Origin: Argopecten irradians
Lineage: Eukaryota > Mollusca > Bivalvia > Pectinida > Pectinidae
DNA: 64,000 bases
Assembly: GCF_041381155.1 (NCBI RefSeq)
Contig: NC_091137.1
Span: 27,387,351 to 27,451,350, forward strand
Direction of reading: 5' to 3'
Shown here: one piece after another, positions 36,801 to 48,370 of the stretch
Numbering within the stretch: position 1 is the first letter of the stretch
Layout of the letters: the number at the start of each line of letters is the position of its first letter
The notes under the pieces: model-generated
What the model saw: the letters and a program-made list of their open reading frames with translations, nothing else
What the model was told of the DNA's origin: nothing
The model's database searches: none
Program-made: the position numbers and the translations under genes

Positions 36801-39800
36801 TACTGTGATTGTCAGATTGTCCAAAACCCAATTGCATAATGTCTGCTTCTAAAATAAGATAATTCCGGCACTAGTTTTAACTTGATGAAAAGCTACATAT
36901 CTATTGCTTAATTACACAACATGTGGATTATTTTGGCTGGAGCTGAATATGTAATCACATCCACTTGCTGTGACCCAGAGGCTGGCTTTTGATGCTCGCT
37001 AAGACACCTCGTAACTGGCCTGTCCAAGCCAGCGTGAGGCACATGTTTACAGGTAATTTAACACCTTGATTGGCTGATTAAAGATAGACTGAATGCATAT
37101 TTTAATAACAACTTATACTGATATCTGTATCTAGATTGGACTTAACAAACATTGGCGATTTCTTCCACGTGTTTCCATCAGGTACAGCGAATATTCAAAT
37201 ATACTTTGTCTGGGCCTAAGATTAAATGTTTTTGTGTACGATATATTGGCATAAATAATTTTATTTATGACTTAAAATGTTTATGTTAATTTCTTATCTG
37301 TTGTATGGTCATAATAATCATTCATACAATTTTTATTCCAAACATTTTTGTTCCAATGAGCAAAATATGTCACCATTTTTGGGGACCCCATTGCGCCAAT
37401 TTGCTGACAAACATCTTGCTTTTACGTTCATAATTTGACGTGTTCGAACTATCCGAAATAGGATTGATTATAAAAAGTCAGTGTTCGAACTATTGCTAGC
37501 TAAAAAATTACTGTTTTTCCAGAAAAAAATGCGTGTTCGAACTATCCGGCGGTTCGAATCAACCAAAGGTTTACCGTAGAGGCGATATGTTTGATAATAC
37601 CGATTAAAATTGTATGTTAATGCTATTTTTTGCATTTGTATCTTAGCCACACCCATGGAGCTATTCCAACCAATCATAGCCCAGTTTACATACTTCAATT
37701 GTCTAACGGCTCGCTCACCTATCATGGTAACTACTGAGCCACAACATCAGTTGATAGGTCACAGCCGATACCAACACTTGTTGTATTTTGTCAGTAAAAG
37801 TTATAAATTACATGAACATACCATTTCCTTATAAACCTAGTATATATATACACAAATTACATGAACATACCATTTCCTTATAAACCTAGTACATATATAC
37901 ACAAATTACATGTACTTACTATTTCCTTATAAACCTAGTACATATATACACAAATTACATGTACTTACCATTTCCTTATAAACCTAGTACATATATACAC
38001 AAATTACATGAACATACCATTTCCTTATAAACCTAGTACATATATACACAAATTACATGTACATACCATTTCCTTATAAACCTAGTACATATATACACAA
38101 ATTACATGAACATACCATTTCCTTATAAACCTAGTACATATATACACAAATTACATGTACATACTATTTCCTTATAAACCTAGTACATATATACACAAAT
38201 TACATGTACTTACCATTTCCTTATAAACCTAGTACATATATACACAAATTACATGAACATACCATTTCCTTATAAACCTAGTACATATATACACAAATTA
38301 CATGTACTTACTATTTCCTTATAAACCTAGTACATATATACACAAATTACATGAACATACTATTTCCTTATAAACCTAGTACATATATACACAAATTACA
38401 TGAACATACTATTTCCTTATAAACCTAGTACATATATACACAAATTACATGTACATACTATTTCCTTATAAACCTAGTACATATATACACAAATTACATG
38501 TACTTACTATTTCCTTATAAACCTAGTACATATATACACAAATTACATGTACTTACTATTTCCTTATAAACCTAGTACATATATACACAAATTACATGTA
38601 CTTACTATTTCCTTATAAACCTAGTACATATATACACAAATTACATGTACTTACTATTTCCTTATAAACCTAGTACATATATACACAAATTACATGTACT
38701 TACTATTTCCTTATAAACCTAGTACATATATACACAAATTACATGTACTTACTATTTCCTTATAAACCTAGTAAATATATACACAAATTACATGTACTTA
38801 CTATTTCCTTGTACACTTCCCAATCAGCATCATTCTGACCGAAGGTATCTTCCTTCTTTTTCTTTTTTGTTCCTCCTGATGGAATCAAACATATTGTCAT
38901 TATATAGGTCATTAAATAACATTTCATTGATTTCGTATAATGAATTTCAAATAAAATTATCATAATGCCTCTCTACTCTAGGACCCCAAGTTTTATTGAT
39001 GGAGAGAAGTTCGTTCAAAACTGATATACAAGTAAACTGAAAATGGTATAAAATATGACAAGTGATGATTTTCTTAAGGAGACTTTGAGTCTGTATAATG
39101 TCTTGGAAAGACATCTATATCTGTCTATAGTTATTGATGCAACACAAATCAACAATTAAACTTGTGTCCGATAAGAATGGGAAACAAATTGCACACTAAA
39201 ATTCTGCCTATGCAAATCAAATCAACAACTCATGTTCACCGATTCTATATACAAACCCCTTTATTGAATGTAATTCCTTATCACACCAGATCACATTAAA
39301 AGAGATGATACTGTACATTGTACACTGTTCTAAAGACAGAACCTAATATCTGTACTGGTCATCCTTGATACTCCAGGGATTACTATCACTTACGTTGACA
39401 TTATATCCACCCCTGGATTATCTCATAGTAAAATTGGAGGCAACAGAACTGGTAATTTAGTTCTTTGATGTACAACAAAAGGATTGTAGAACAGTACACT
39501 GTGGTTGACTCTTTGGATTTGAAGTTGGGGGTTGCTCTGTTTTCTTTAAAGGAAATCTTTGCAGTTCTGTAATTGGTTCAGATTTGTTCTCCTGAGCTGC
39601 CTTCAATATTACAATGAGATAGCCCAGGTGTGAATATAACATCAGTTATAGTAACCCCTGGAGTATCAAGGATGGTACTGGCCAACTACCAGTTCTCTCC
39701 AGGTACAAAATCTTGCCTGATATATGTGCATTTATTCAATACACTTTAATCTTTCTGATCATTATAGAAGACACTACTAAGAAGATTTTTACACACAAAA

Positions 39801-42800
39801 ATGATTTTTGTATAATCATACAAATATGTATGCATTGGGTAGAATTTGTTCTTGGTGAGAATTGATACATACAAGCTGATTCCCAACTGTACCTACCTCC
39901 AGCAAGTTGAGTAATGATTTTCATCCTCTGCTGTGAAGCAAGGGTCCGGCGCTTGGCCATGTCTGATTTTCTCTGTTTCCTCTTTGTTCGAGCATCTAGT
40001 AATTTCTAAATATATACATCAATATAATAAATTAAAATTTTGTATATGGCTGTTGCTTTTTATAATTTTATCTCTAAATCATAGCATACTATTTTTTCTG
40101 ATTATTCAAAACTTTAATATGAAGTATACCCATATAACCATACAAATATTTCATAGTCAATAAAATTATTAATATGATCTGATCATTTTTTAATCACACT
40201 TCTTGTTTAATTAACATGTCATTTTGACCTTCTGTAAATAATTACCTGTTTCACTCAATTTTAACATACCTGTCTCTTTGACCTCACTTCTTGTAACCAG
40301 CCATCAAAGTTCATCAGCCTTTTTATTTCCAATTTTTTGTCTTCTTCGATTTCCTAGAAATTAAAAAGTGGCTTTAAATGAATTTGTCATCATGGTGTGG
40401 TAAGCAATGTCAGGTAGACCACTGAGATATAGGATTTATATCATAAAGAAACCTGTCAAAAAGTATAAAAACAAGCAAAGGAGAGGTATCACTTTGGGTA
40501 GTTTTACGGCCGATCAGTGATAAGCAAAATATTTTGCGTGAAGATACCTTAGGACCAGCTGCATTTTGAATGCTAATCAGAATATCAAATTTTTTCTGCC
40601 CTCATGTTGATTTCTGCCCTCATGTTAATTTCAGAGGTCAAAGGATGAAAATTCACATTTTTTTTTGTGTTAATTAGACATATGTACACGATTAAACACT
40701 AAATATTGGTCAAATGATGGATATCATTTTATGCTCTGTCGGCGGTGTAGCATCTTTAAGTCCTAATTAAACTAAATATTAGAATAAAGATGATATTTTT
40801 TTTTAAGTTTCTACATGTAAATATTAGGTTTGTGTAGTTCAGTTCAGAACACTGATGAAAAAAAATTTAAAAAAAAGTAGGTCACAGTGACCTAGTTAAG
40901 TATTTGTTCCATTTTAGCATTAAAAACTTTAGTTTGATAAAAACTTGAGATTTTTTTTTAACAATTTTATAGCTTGAATTTAGTGTTTGTGGATCTTGAC
41001 CCAACTTGCTTAAGATGATTAAATTCTAGGGTCACATTGGCTAGGTAACGTGCATAAATTAGGTCATTTAAATCATGACATTAGAAAAATTAGAAGAACT
41101 AGTACATTATATATGTGTCCCTTCAAACTAAGGGGAGACAACAGCTGAATTACAAACCTTCTGACGTTTAGCTCTCTGAACAGCCTGGGCCTTCATTCTA
41201 CCCTCTCGGGCATTCTTCAACATCCGCTGGCGTTTCTTGACAGACAACTGATCAGGTGTCAACTGGTCATCAGGAATTTCTAAAAGGTCATAAACAGGGG
41301 TCTTGGCTTGTTGCTGTAATGACAAAAATCTGGATCATGGCTAATATTTCAAAATTTCTGTTGAAAATGTTAATTTAAGGCTTTATCCACCAGTGCATTA
41401 ATACCATAACTAAATACTTTACATTACAAAGTTCTTTCTTTTTTTTTAATATCAAAAAGGGTAATAAAGATTGCTGAGAAGAATTTTATGGTATTTCAAA
41501 CAAATATATGTATACAAATTACAATGCCTGAATACATAATGATGAATGGATCAGTATTAAGAAATCACGAAAAAAAATGGTGAGGGACACCTTAATATAG
41601 GAAATCAGGGGTTATTGGGTAAATGTGGTTTCTGTAGTAAATCAGATCCTTGTTTAACAAGAGTTAACCTGGCTTACCTCCTCTTCTGGTGGAGGGTCTA
41701 TACCTAGGATCTTAGCCTTCGCCCTCTGGATATTTCCCGTCAGCTTATTGATAGCTATTTGTAATTCCTCTGCTGAATCAAACTCGGATCCCTGCAAGGC
41801 TCTCTAGGGAAATTAAAATTACATATCTGTTCACCAACCTACGTTTGTGAAAACTTATTTTAACATTTCTATTCCTGACAAATTCAGCAACTTCATTTTG
41901 CGAATTGCAGTTAAAATGCTCCATTTTTATTGTAGTTGATATTTTTCATCTGCAAATAATGCAAAATGTAATCACACACAAAATTTATTTGTTTTACTGT
42001 AATAGACCTAAATACATATTAATGATACATATTAATCGAGTCAGTTAACTTCAATGTATTGTTTATCATATCAGTGGATATCAATTATATATGTATACCA
42101 TGTCATTTTATAATACATTCAATCAGTTCATATACTGTACCAGTAATATGGAACATGGTAATAGCATTTTGATGAAAAAACATTCAATTTTAGATGAAAT
42201 GAAACCTTGTTACTAGTAAGACATGAAAATGGAAGAAAAAAAAACATACAAAATGTTGAAAGACACAACAAACAATACTACAAACCTACTCATTTATATT
42301 CAGATTCCAGTGCATGGCCAAATCTAGAGAGACCAATTATAAATAAGTGCACAAATACTGGATAAAGCCATATACAGGAAAAAAAGTAGTTTTCTTAGCT
42401 TTTTCTTATGTACATTAAGTCTTACATGATGATTTAGTTAATTAATATCTTACATTGAATTCCTCATCATCCTCGTCTTCTAGTAGTTCCTGCAGACTCA
42501 TCAACTCTTGTAGTCGCTCCTCATCATTCCTCAACTGTCAAGAAAAAATAAATGAAAATCTTTAAAAACAAAAAAGGTGGGGGTACCCAAATTATGACAA
42601 TACTACTTTTTAGTTATACCATGTATTTGAAATCTTCAGGAAAATCAGAATGTCTTTGATGCCTGATGCATGAAAACAAAGTTGCATTGTATTTTAAACT
42701 GAACAGAAATTATGCAAAGTTGTCATGACCTTTACCTTCTCCACACGTTTTTTAGCATTGACTTCCTTCAGTCTGCGAATCTGTTGGTCACGGCGTTCCT

Positions 42801-45800
42801 TTGCCTGTTTGGCAGAAACTGTCTGCTGGTTTCCTGGAGCCTGGTATAGAGAGCAGACATCACCTAATAATATCATATTACCATTCAGAATAATGGTGAA
42901 AAACTTCTGGGGTATGTCAAGTATAGGTTTGACTTAATGGCATATTATTTCAACAAGGTGTCTAAATATCAAATTACTGCTTCTTTTTTGAAAAATTAAA
43001 TCAATTGGTTCGATTATAGAACTCATATCTAGGTGTCTACATAAGAATTATGATGACCTCATGATCATTTCTATAGATCACGTCATAGTTTGTAAGCAAA
43101 CATCATCCTATCATCTAAAAACAAACATGTTCAGGAAGATTTTGAAATTATCTTTATTAAACTGATTATTCAGATAACTATCCAAGATTGATATCAAAAA
43201 TTAAGATAATTACAGATAAATAAAAACATCTACTTCTTCTTACACTAACAAAGGGCAGCTGTATTTTGTGTACATTATCATCATAGTAGTCGTTAGCGAC
43301 CCAGTTCTCCAAGTCCGAGGCGTAATCTGCAGCAAGGTAACAATGGTCCCTTACCAACTCCTGTGTCAGAAACAACATAAAAATAATGTATAAACAAACA
43401 CTTCTAGAATGAATTGAAAGTAAAGACTTTTCGTTATTTCTTTGACAATGGGTTGTTCAAAAATTTCCCAGGTGAAAGTTGTAGCCATACACCTATGATT
43501 TTTGAACAATTTTAAACAGAGAATACAGATACTAAGTACATTGAGAATTTATCCCAAACACTTAAGAAATTCAAGGATAGACTCCCACCTATTTGTGCTC
43601 CATCATTGTTCTTTGTATTCCTGTATTTTTTATTTTTGTGTTAAGTTATATGTTATGTGTTATTACCACATTTGTAAAGTAAACCTCCACTATTAGTAAT
43701 AACACTTTATCATTATTACGATTTATTTTAGTATTTAATTGTAATGTATTTATTTTGCTGTTAATATTTTGTAGTTCAAGTAAATTTATGATTTTGATAT
43801 TAATGTAAAAATACAAAAAAAAATGAATATGTAAGAAGACAATGAAAATTGAGCATAAATATGTGGGAACCAACCTATCTTAAAGCAAAGATGTTTCCAG
43901 ATAATTAAATTGAGTACAAATATAGACAGGGACATATCATAAGTCATATAGGAAGCATGATGTCTTTATTGTAATTACCTCAGCCCTACTTAACGTAACA
44001 GCAGCAAAGTGGCCAGGATATTTAAGCTGTAGAAGACGCTGCATGAAACCATCCAGGTGAGCTCCACCCAGATTGATTCGACGACAGGTGGCACTGTCCA
44101 TACGTCCCCCTAATACAGGTAGGATGTGCGTCGTCTGGTAACCACAGTCCACGATTAAAGCATCGCCTTTGTCTGGTGTTGATACAGAAACAGTTATTAA
44201 CAACTGGTAATAAAGAACATGGAGCTCACACAGAGTTACAAAAATAACCTTTATTTATAAGTCCTTCACCTTCATTTAGTAAGAAATAAAAAAGCAGGAG
44301 ATGTGTATTTGTCAAAATCTTTTAAGATTGAATGGTGGCTTACATCTGAAATTTCATCATGCTAGAGAATACGGGTTAGAAAAAGTACCAACTGTTAGAC
44401 TATTAAAGTATAGTTAAAGGTTTTTTTCTGATGATATTCAATCTTTGCTTAAATTTAAGCAAATTTCTAATAGTTTAAATATTTACTGTATGTTTTCTAA
44501 ATTGTCATTTGCTTGGTTCAAACAGACAATATGATGTGACTTATTACCTAATTTTGGCTGATTTTGATACAGACTGAACATAGCGTCTACACCATAGGCC
44601 ACACGGGGTACATGGTAGCACTCAAACAGGAGCTCAGACATCTCTGTAAGTAAACAAGTTAATCATCACAGGAATATTCGGTATTTTGCATCCATTACAG
44701 TTATCTGACCTTGCGGGTAGGTATTGATTGTTACAATACATCATGTTTTTATGAGACTCAGTGTAATATCATATTTTTTCTGGGAAAATGAAGTCATTTT
44801 TGCACACAAAGTTATGACATCACAATCAATAGCTTCATGGAAGGGATATAACTATGTAAATATAGAATAGAAATCATGGCTGTTATTGTACAGTACAAGC
44901 TGTTTTGAAAGAACAAGTAGAACATCACTGGATGGAACTTAGATACCAACCTGAACAATGGGAAAATTATTTCTGATAGCTGACAAAAATAATCAAAGCC
45001 AAATAGTAGCCTACTAATTTAACAAAATAAAATCTACAAAGCACAGGTTAATTGGTGCCACAAATACTTGAGTGGAAAGATTATTATATATCAGTTCTAA
45101 TGCATAGATTAACAAGGACATAGTCATTCAGATCCCCCGCCAATGGAGATATCAAAGCTGAAGTAAGTTTGATTGTGGAGACTTATGTGTATGAAAAAAA
45201 ACAGGAAAAAGGAAGTTGAGCTATAGAAAGATGGTGTATAATTCAAGTAGAGCGGGGCTGCAATTGTTGAATCAGGTAAAACAGCCTTGACATTTATATT
45301 TGACTATATACACAAAGATGGGTGGAGTTTTATATTTTCAGGAATGTTTCCATGGTAACGGAAAAAGTGCAAAAAATGAAAACCTAAAAATAGCAAAAGG
45401 TACAACTAGACCATAAAAAGAATGTGTCTATGAAGTTTCGTGGAAATATATCTGCTGGTTTTAGAGTTATGCTCCGGAAATGAACCTGCTACAAAAATAT
45501 AATATTTTCAGCAATGTTTCTATGGTTACAGAAAAAAGCACGAAAAGTGAAAACCTAAAAATAGCAAAAGGCACTACTATACCATAAGAACAATGTATCT
45601 ATGAAGTTTCATGGAAATATCTCTGCTGGTTTTAGAGTTGTGCTTCGGAAATGATTCTTACGCAAAAATCTTCCATTCAGCAATGTTTCCATGGTTACAG
45701 AAAAAAGTACAAAAAGAGAAAACCTTAAAATAGCAAAAGGCACTACTAGGCCATAAGACTAATGTGCCTATGGAGTTCTGTGCATATATCTCAACCGGTT

Positions 45801-47827
45801 TTCCAGTTATGCTGCGGAAACGAACCTGGTACAAAAATATGATATTTTCCGCAATGTTTCCATGGTTACAGAAAAAAGCACGAAAAGTGAAAACCTTAAA
45901 ATAGCAAAAGGCACTACTAGACCATAAGAACAATGTGTTTATGAAGTTTCATGGAAATATCTCTGCTGGTTTTAGAGTTTTGCTCCGGAAACGATTCTTG
46001 CACAAAAATCTGCCATTTTCAGCAATGTTTCCATGGTTACAGAAAAAAGTACAAAAAGTGAAAACCTTAAAATAGCAAAAGACACTACTAGACCATAAGA
46101 CCAATGTGTCTATGAAGTTTATGTGGAAATATCTCTTCTGGTTTTAGAGTTATCCTCCGGAAACGAACCTGGTACAAAATATGATATTTTCAGCAATGTT
46201 TCCATGGTTACGGAAAAAATGCAGACAATGAAAACCTAAAAATAGCAAAAGGCACTACTAGACCATAAGACCAATGTGTGTATGAAGTTTCGTGGAAATA
46301 TTTCACTGGTTTTAGAGTTATGCTCCGGAAACCATTCGTACGGACGGACGGACGGACGGAAACCCATTTGTATGTCCCCCGCCAACTTCATTGGGCGGGG
46401 GATAATAAAATGTTCGTGTATGTACTTCTACTTACGTTGACGACAGTAGTTAGGGTTACACACTGGCTCAGTCATAAGTATTGGGTGTTCTACAGCACTC
46501 TCAGTGGTGATTCCCATGTGGGTGAATATGTAGTCAAAAATCTGTTCCTAATGGCAAAACAATTAAGTTTTAAAGTACAACTAAAGTATTATGTAACACA
46601 AAACTATCTAAGTTACTAACTTTTAACCACAATTGATGTTATAAATAAATCATTAAACTGTCTGTAAGGTATCAGTGTTCTTGCCTTCATATACAATTGG
46701 TACAATATGACAGATTGGGATGGAATGGAAGATGACAAGCATAAGTAATATATGGTTTAAGTTAGGACAAATAAAAACTAGTCTGATGTTATTTAATACT
46801 TGCAGAAAGCACAATGGAGTTTATTAATTAATTTGGTTCAGGGGAAGGTAGCTAGCATCCATCTGTATTACCTGTGTTCTAGGGGAGATAACTCTGTTAT
46901 CTTAATTTACCTGAACATCATAAAGAGTGACCAGGTTTCGGTCAAACTGTGTCCGGAGAATCCACCTGACCACTTCAATGTTGTTAATCTCATTCCCAAC
47001 TTGTAGGTCTGATTCCTTTGAAGAAAAGCACAAAATATTAATAACTTCAGTATTGCAGAAATCTGCTTAATCACAACATTGCTTTTTTCAGCTTTTCAAA
47101 AAAAAAATTAAAATAAAATTAAAGGTAACTTATATTGGTTATACCACAGTTGAAACTCATCATTTTATATGTACACTTAATATTTAATGGGAAATATCTT
47201 CAATTTAGTGTTCAAAACCCGTCATAATGATACTATATTTTATGTTTCACACTCAGCTAATAGAGCTGTCTTATACTTAAAATAATGTTTACACTACCTT
47301 TTTGCCTCGTTGCTTGGCAGTGATGTTTTTGAATACCAACTGTGGTTGTTGTTTCTTTGCTGTCGCCCAGCCTGCTCTACACTGGTAAGAACCTGTATCA
47401 GACAAAAGTCTAGATGAACTTTCACAATACAATGGTCACTAGAACTTCTGCAACCAAATACCAGCTATAACTTTACTCTACAAAATTTAAAAGGGTAACA
47501 GTGATTTAGCTTCATTTATTATTACTTATCACTTACTTTCGGATCAGATGATTATTTCTTTTTTTTATAAAATAGGAGTGATAGTCCCTTTAGTTTTTGT
47601 CACAGGCAATTTTTCTTTATGTGAATTTACATTATGTGAAGTAATTTTTATGTTGTACAATCATGTCTCTGATAAATCAATAAAACAATTGAACATTTCT
47701 TACCATTGTCTATCACCAGGGGCACACTACCATCATACAGTGAAGTAGAATATTCTAATATGGGATCTGGGCTACACCTTTCATCTTTGAAAGAAAAAAT
47801 GTTTGCGGATTCCTTTTCCTGTGCCAT
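28270..47827 (-). CDS. ACTR5: Actin-related protein 5 (INO80 complex subunit), complete, 19 exons, 719 residues
   Basis: Exons from 5' to 3': 47704-47827, 47298-47392, 46911-47015, 46436-46547, 44548-44643, 43979-44172, 43244-43360, 42736-42840, 42454-42534, 41678-41803, 41158-41313, 40270-40353, 39897-40005, 38802-38875, 34167-34261, 33737-33820, 31007-31124, 30258-30369, 28270-28442. They sum to 2160 nt in one open frame with GT-AG ends (the 41158 exon has a weak GTTTGT donor). ARP5 is a nuclear subunit of the INO80 chromatin remodeller and acts there with IES6. Diagnostic segments are PLVIDNGS (nucleotide loop), [69 protein letters not shown] and [13 protein letters not shown] near the C-terminus. 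At 719 residues it is longer than the roughly 600 I expect for vertebrates; the excess is in the charged insert. The start is the ATG at 47825-47827. The gene is divergent from the dioxygenase gene at 52970. Confidence 0.96.
28891..29158. mobile_element. TTAA MITE family copy 1 (right end lost)
   Basis: Preceded by TTAA (28887-28890) and starting AGATGCTCCACCGCCGACAG. It matches the other copies through GGTGCATGCGCAATCAGTAC and then stops near 29158, where another repeat begins. In ACTR5 intron 18. Confidence 0.85.
29165..29492 (+). mobile_element. Hairpin-tailed repeat element, related head/tail style to pearl-like family
   Basis: Contains CTATGAAGAGTATTTGGTTCC, shared with 34990-35015 (one base different). 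It has a CGGACAACGGACGACGACGG run and ends in the hairpin AGGTCACTTGAGACT / GGTCCCAGGTGACCT. The head is missing. The same tail logic (GGTCA...TGACCTAA) is seen in the pearl-like elements. Confidence 0.6.
30541..30896. mobile_element. TTAA MITE family copy 2 (complete, 356 bp)
   Basis: TTAA duplications at 30537-30540 and 30897-30900; ends AGATGCTCCACCACTGACA and its near inverse. Orientation is opposite to copies 1, 4, 5 and 6. In ACTR5 intron 17. Confidence 0.92.
32759..32891. mobile_element. Foldback MITE with 9-bp duplication, copy A (133 bp)
   Basis: Almost perfect palindrome: TAATCCCTATTGAGATTCC at the left and its inverse at the right, with GTTTGATAGATGTCTC arms around a CGTCCGACG centre. 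Flanked by TCTATGACC (32750-32758 and 32892-32900). A 9-bp target duplication fits Mutator-like elements. Confidence 0.88.
33185..33319. mobile_element. Foldback MITE, copy B (135 bp), co-amplified with the array
   Basis: Same element and same flanking TCTATGACC as copy A, with only a few differences (two extra bases, AC, in one arm). It starts exactly 426 bp (6 x 71) after copy A, so it was copied together with neighbouring units. Confidence 0.88.
34167..43360 (-). CDS. ACTR5: ACTR5 exons 7-15: ARP5-specific charged insert
   Basis: Residues 243-557. This part is absent from actin and rich in Lys, Arg and Glu. It runs [12 protein letters not shown] (exon 7), [20 protein letters not shown] (exon 8), [14 protein letters not shown] (exon 9), coiled-coil-like [20 protein letters not shown] (exon 10), [20 protein letters not shown] (exon 11), [16 protein letters not shown] (exon 12), [15 protein letters not shown] (exon 13), an acidic [16 protein letters not shown] (exon 14) and [18 protein letters not shown] (exon 15). 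In known ARP5 proteins the insert binds IES6 and the remodeller, which I assume holds here. Confidence 0.93.
34859..35020 (+). mobile_element. Fragment of a CAAGAGGCCCATGGGCC-headed repeat
   Basis: Head CAAGAGGCCCATGGGCCTTA followed by ACAGTCATCTGAG, a TA microsatellite and CTATGAAGAGTATTTGCTTCC, shared with 29165-29492 (one base different). The tail is missing. In ACTR5 intron 14. Confidence 0.6.
35688..37576. mobile_element. 1.9-kb TIR element with TA target duplication (Tc1/mariner-pogo type)
   Basis: Left end CGGTAAACCTTCGGTTAG, right end the inverse of CGGTAAACCTTTGGTTGA, each continuing to GTTTGAAC or GTTCGAAT, flanked by TA (35686-35687, 37577-37578). GTTCGAACTAT motifs repeat inside both ends. 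No transposase frame; non-autonomous. The superfamily is inferred from TA and end sequence. It contains the low-complexity tracts at 36085-36500. Confidence 0.75.
36085..36500. repeat. Low-complexity run: T-rich, CA-rich, then purine-rich
   Basis: T-rich 36085-36130, ACACACAC-like 36165-36255, then a G/A-rich stretch 36361-36500 (GGGATGGGTAGGAGGGGAAA type). Strong strand asymmetry but no coding signal. Confidence 0.85.
37812..38801 (-). repeat. 49-bp minisatellite seeded on the ACTR5 exon 14 donor, about 20 units
   Basis: Minus-strand unit: AAGGAAATA/GTAAGTACATG then TAATTTGTGTATATATGTAC and TAGGTTTAT. The first nine bases are the last nine of exon 14 and the rest is the start of intron 14. 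Donors in the copies read GTAAGT or GTATGT. The array lies directly downstream (in transcription) of the real donor at 38801. Confidence 0.95.
40660..40755. mobile_element. TTAA MITE family fragment (right end only)
   Basis: GTGTTAATTAGACATATGTA through GCTCTGTCGGCGGTG and AGCATCT, followed by TTAA (40756-40759). Same family as 30541-30896, in the same orientation. In ACTR5 intron 11. Confidence 0.8.
43979..47827 (-). CDS. ACTR5: ACTR5 exons 1-6: actin-fold N-terminal half
   Basis: Residues 1-242. Exon 1 (47704-47827) encodes [11 protein letters not shown] and the phosphate loop VIDNG, split by intron 1 before SYQCRAGWA. Exon 3 encodes [14 protein letters not shown]. Exon 4 encodes [17 protein letters not shown] and exon 5 [19 protein letters not shown]. 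Exon 6 encodes [19 protein letters not shown] and [17 protein letters not shown]. Intron 5 (44644-46435) carries the hairpin-ended repeat element at 45131-46404. Confidence 0.95.
45131..46404 (+). mobile_element. Repeat element with ~170-bp tandem core and GC-rich terminal hairpin
   Basis: Starts GATCCCCCGCCAATGGAG. About six core units follow (AGCAATGTTTCCATGGTTAC, AATAGCAAAAGGCACTACTA, GGTTTTAGAGTTATGCTCCG). Then comes a CGGA microsatellite and the hairpin TCCCCCGCC (46375-46383) / GGCGGGGGA (46394-46402). Same design as the pearl-like elements but unrelated in sequence. In ACTR5 intron 5. Confidence 0.8.
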
Positions 47828-48019
47828 GTTCTGAAGGGGAAAAAAACAAAAACACACTAGATGACATTTTCAAGTAAAATTTGAGCCTAAATGTTTAAAC
47901 AATTTTTGAGGCTTCATAATACTGTTTTAGAAGTTGATCTTTGGGATTTAAACCAACCACATGTGGACATTATAAAGCTATAGTAGTTTGACAATTATTG
48001 TTATCGATAACTTTAAAGA

Positions 48020-48370
48020 CATGCAACAGGATTGGACTAGATTGATCGACGGTGAGCATGTCGCTCAGTCGATAGAACATTTGGCAAGTGTTTAGGAGGT
48101 CCTGTGTTCAAATCCTAGTCTGGCTGCTACATTTTCTTTTCTTCTGTTACAAAGTGGGTGCCCAACTAAATTACACACATGGTGGCGATATAAGGGTCTT
48201 GTGTGTCTTTGAGGACAAAGATAAAGGAGGGAGAAGTATAGTGGGATTGGACTGGGTCAATCAAGGATGACCTAGCTAGTGGCTCAGTTGGTAGAGCATT
48301 CGGTCTGTGTTCGGATGTACCCAGTTCAAGTCCCAGCCTGGATGCTGTATTTTCTCTTCTCCCCTTACAG
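48020..48370 (+). mobile_element. Two tandem tRNA-derived SINE units
   Basis: Unit 1 has TCGCTCAGTCGATAGAACA (A box) and GTTCAAATCC (B box, 48106-48115). Unit 2 has TGGCTCAGTTGGTAGAGCA (from 48280) and GTTCAAGTCCC (48324-48334). Both are preceded by GGATTGGACT and followed by CTGGATGCTGTATTTTC-like sequence. The tRNA stems do not close, so neither is a functional tRNA gene. Confidence 0.7.

Noticed and set aside
46278..46619. 113-residue plus-strand frame
   Set aside because: Overlaps the end of a repeat element and the complement of ACTR5 exon 4.
48271..48350. Functional tRNA gene
   Set aside because: A and B boxes are present but acceptor and T stems do not pair; it is one of two tandem SINE heads.
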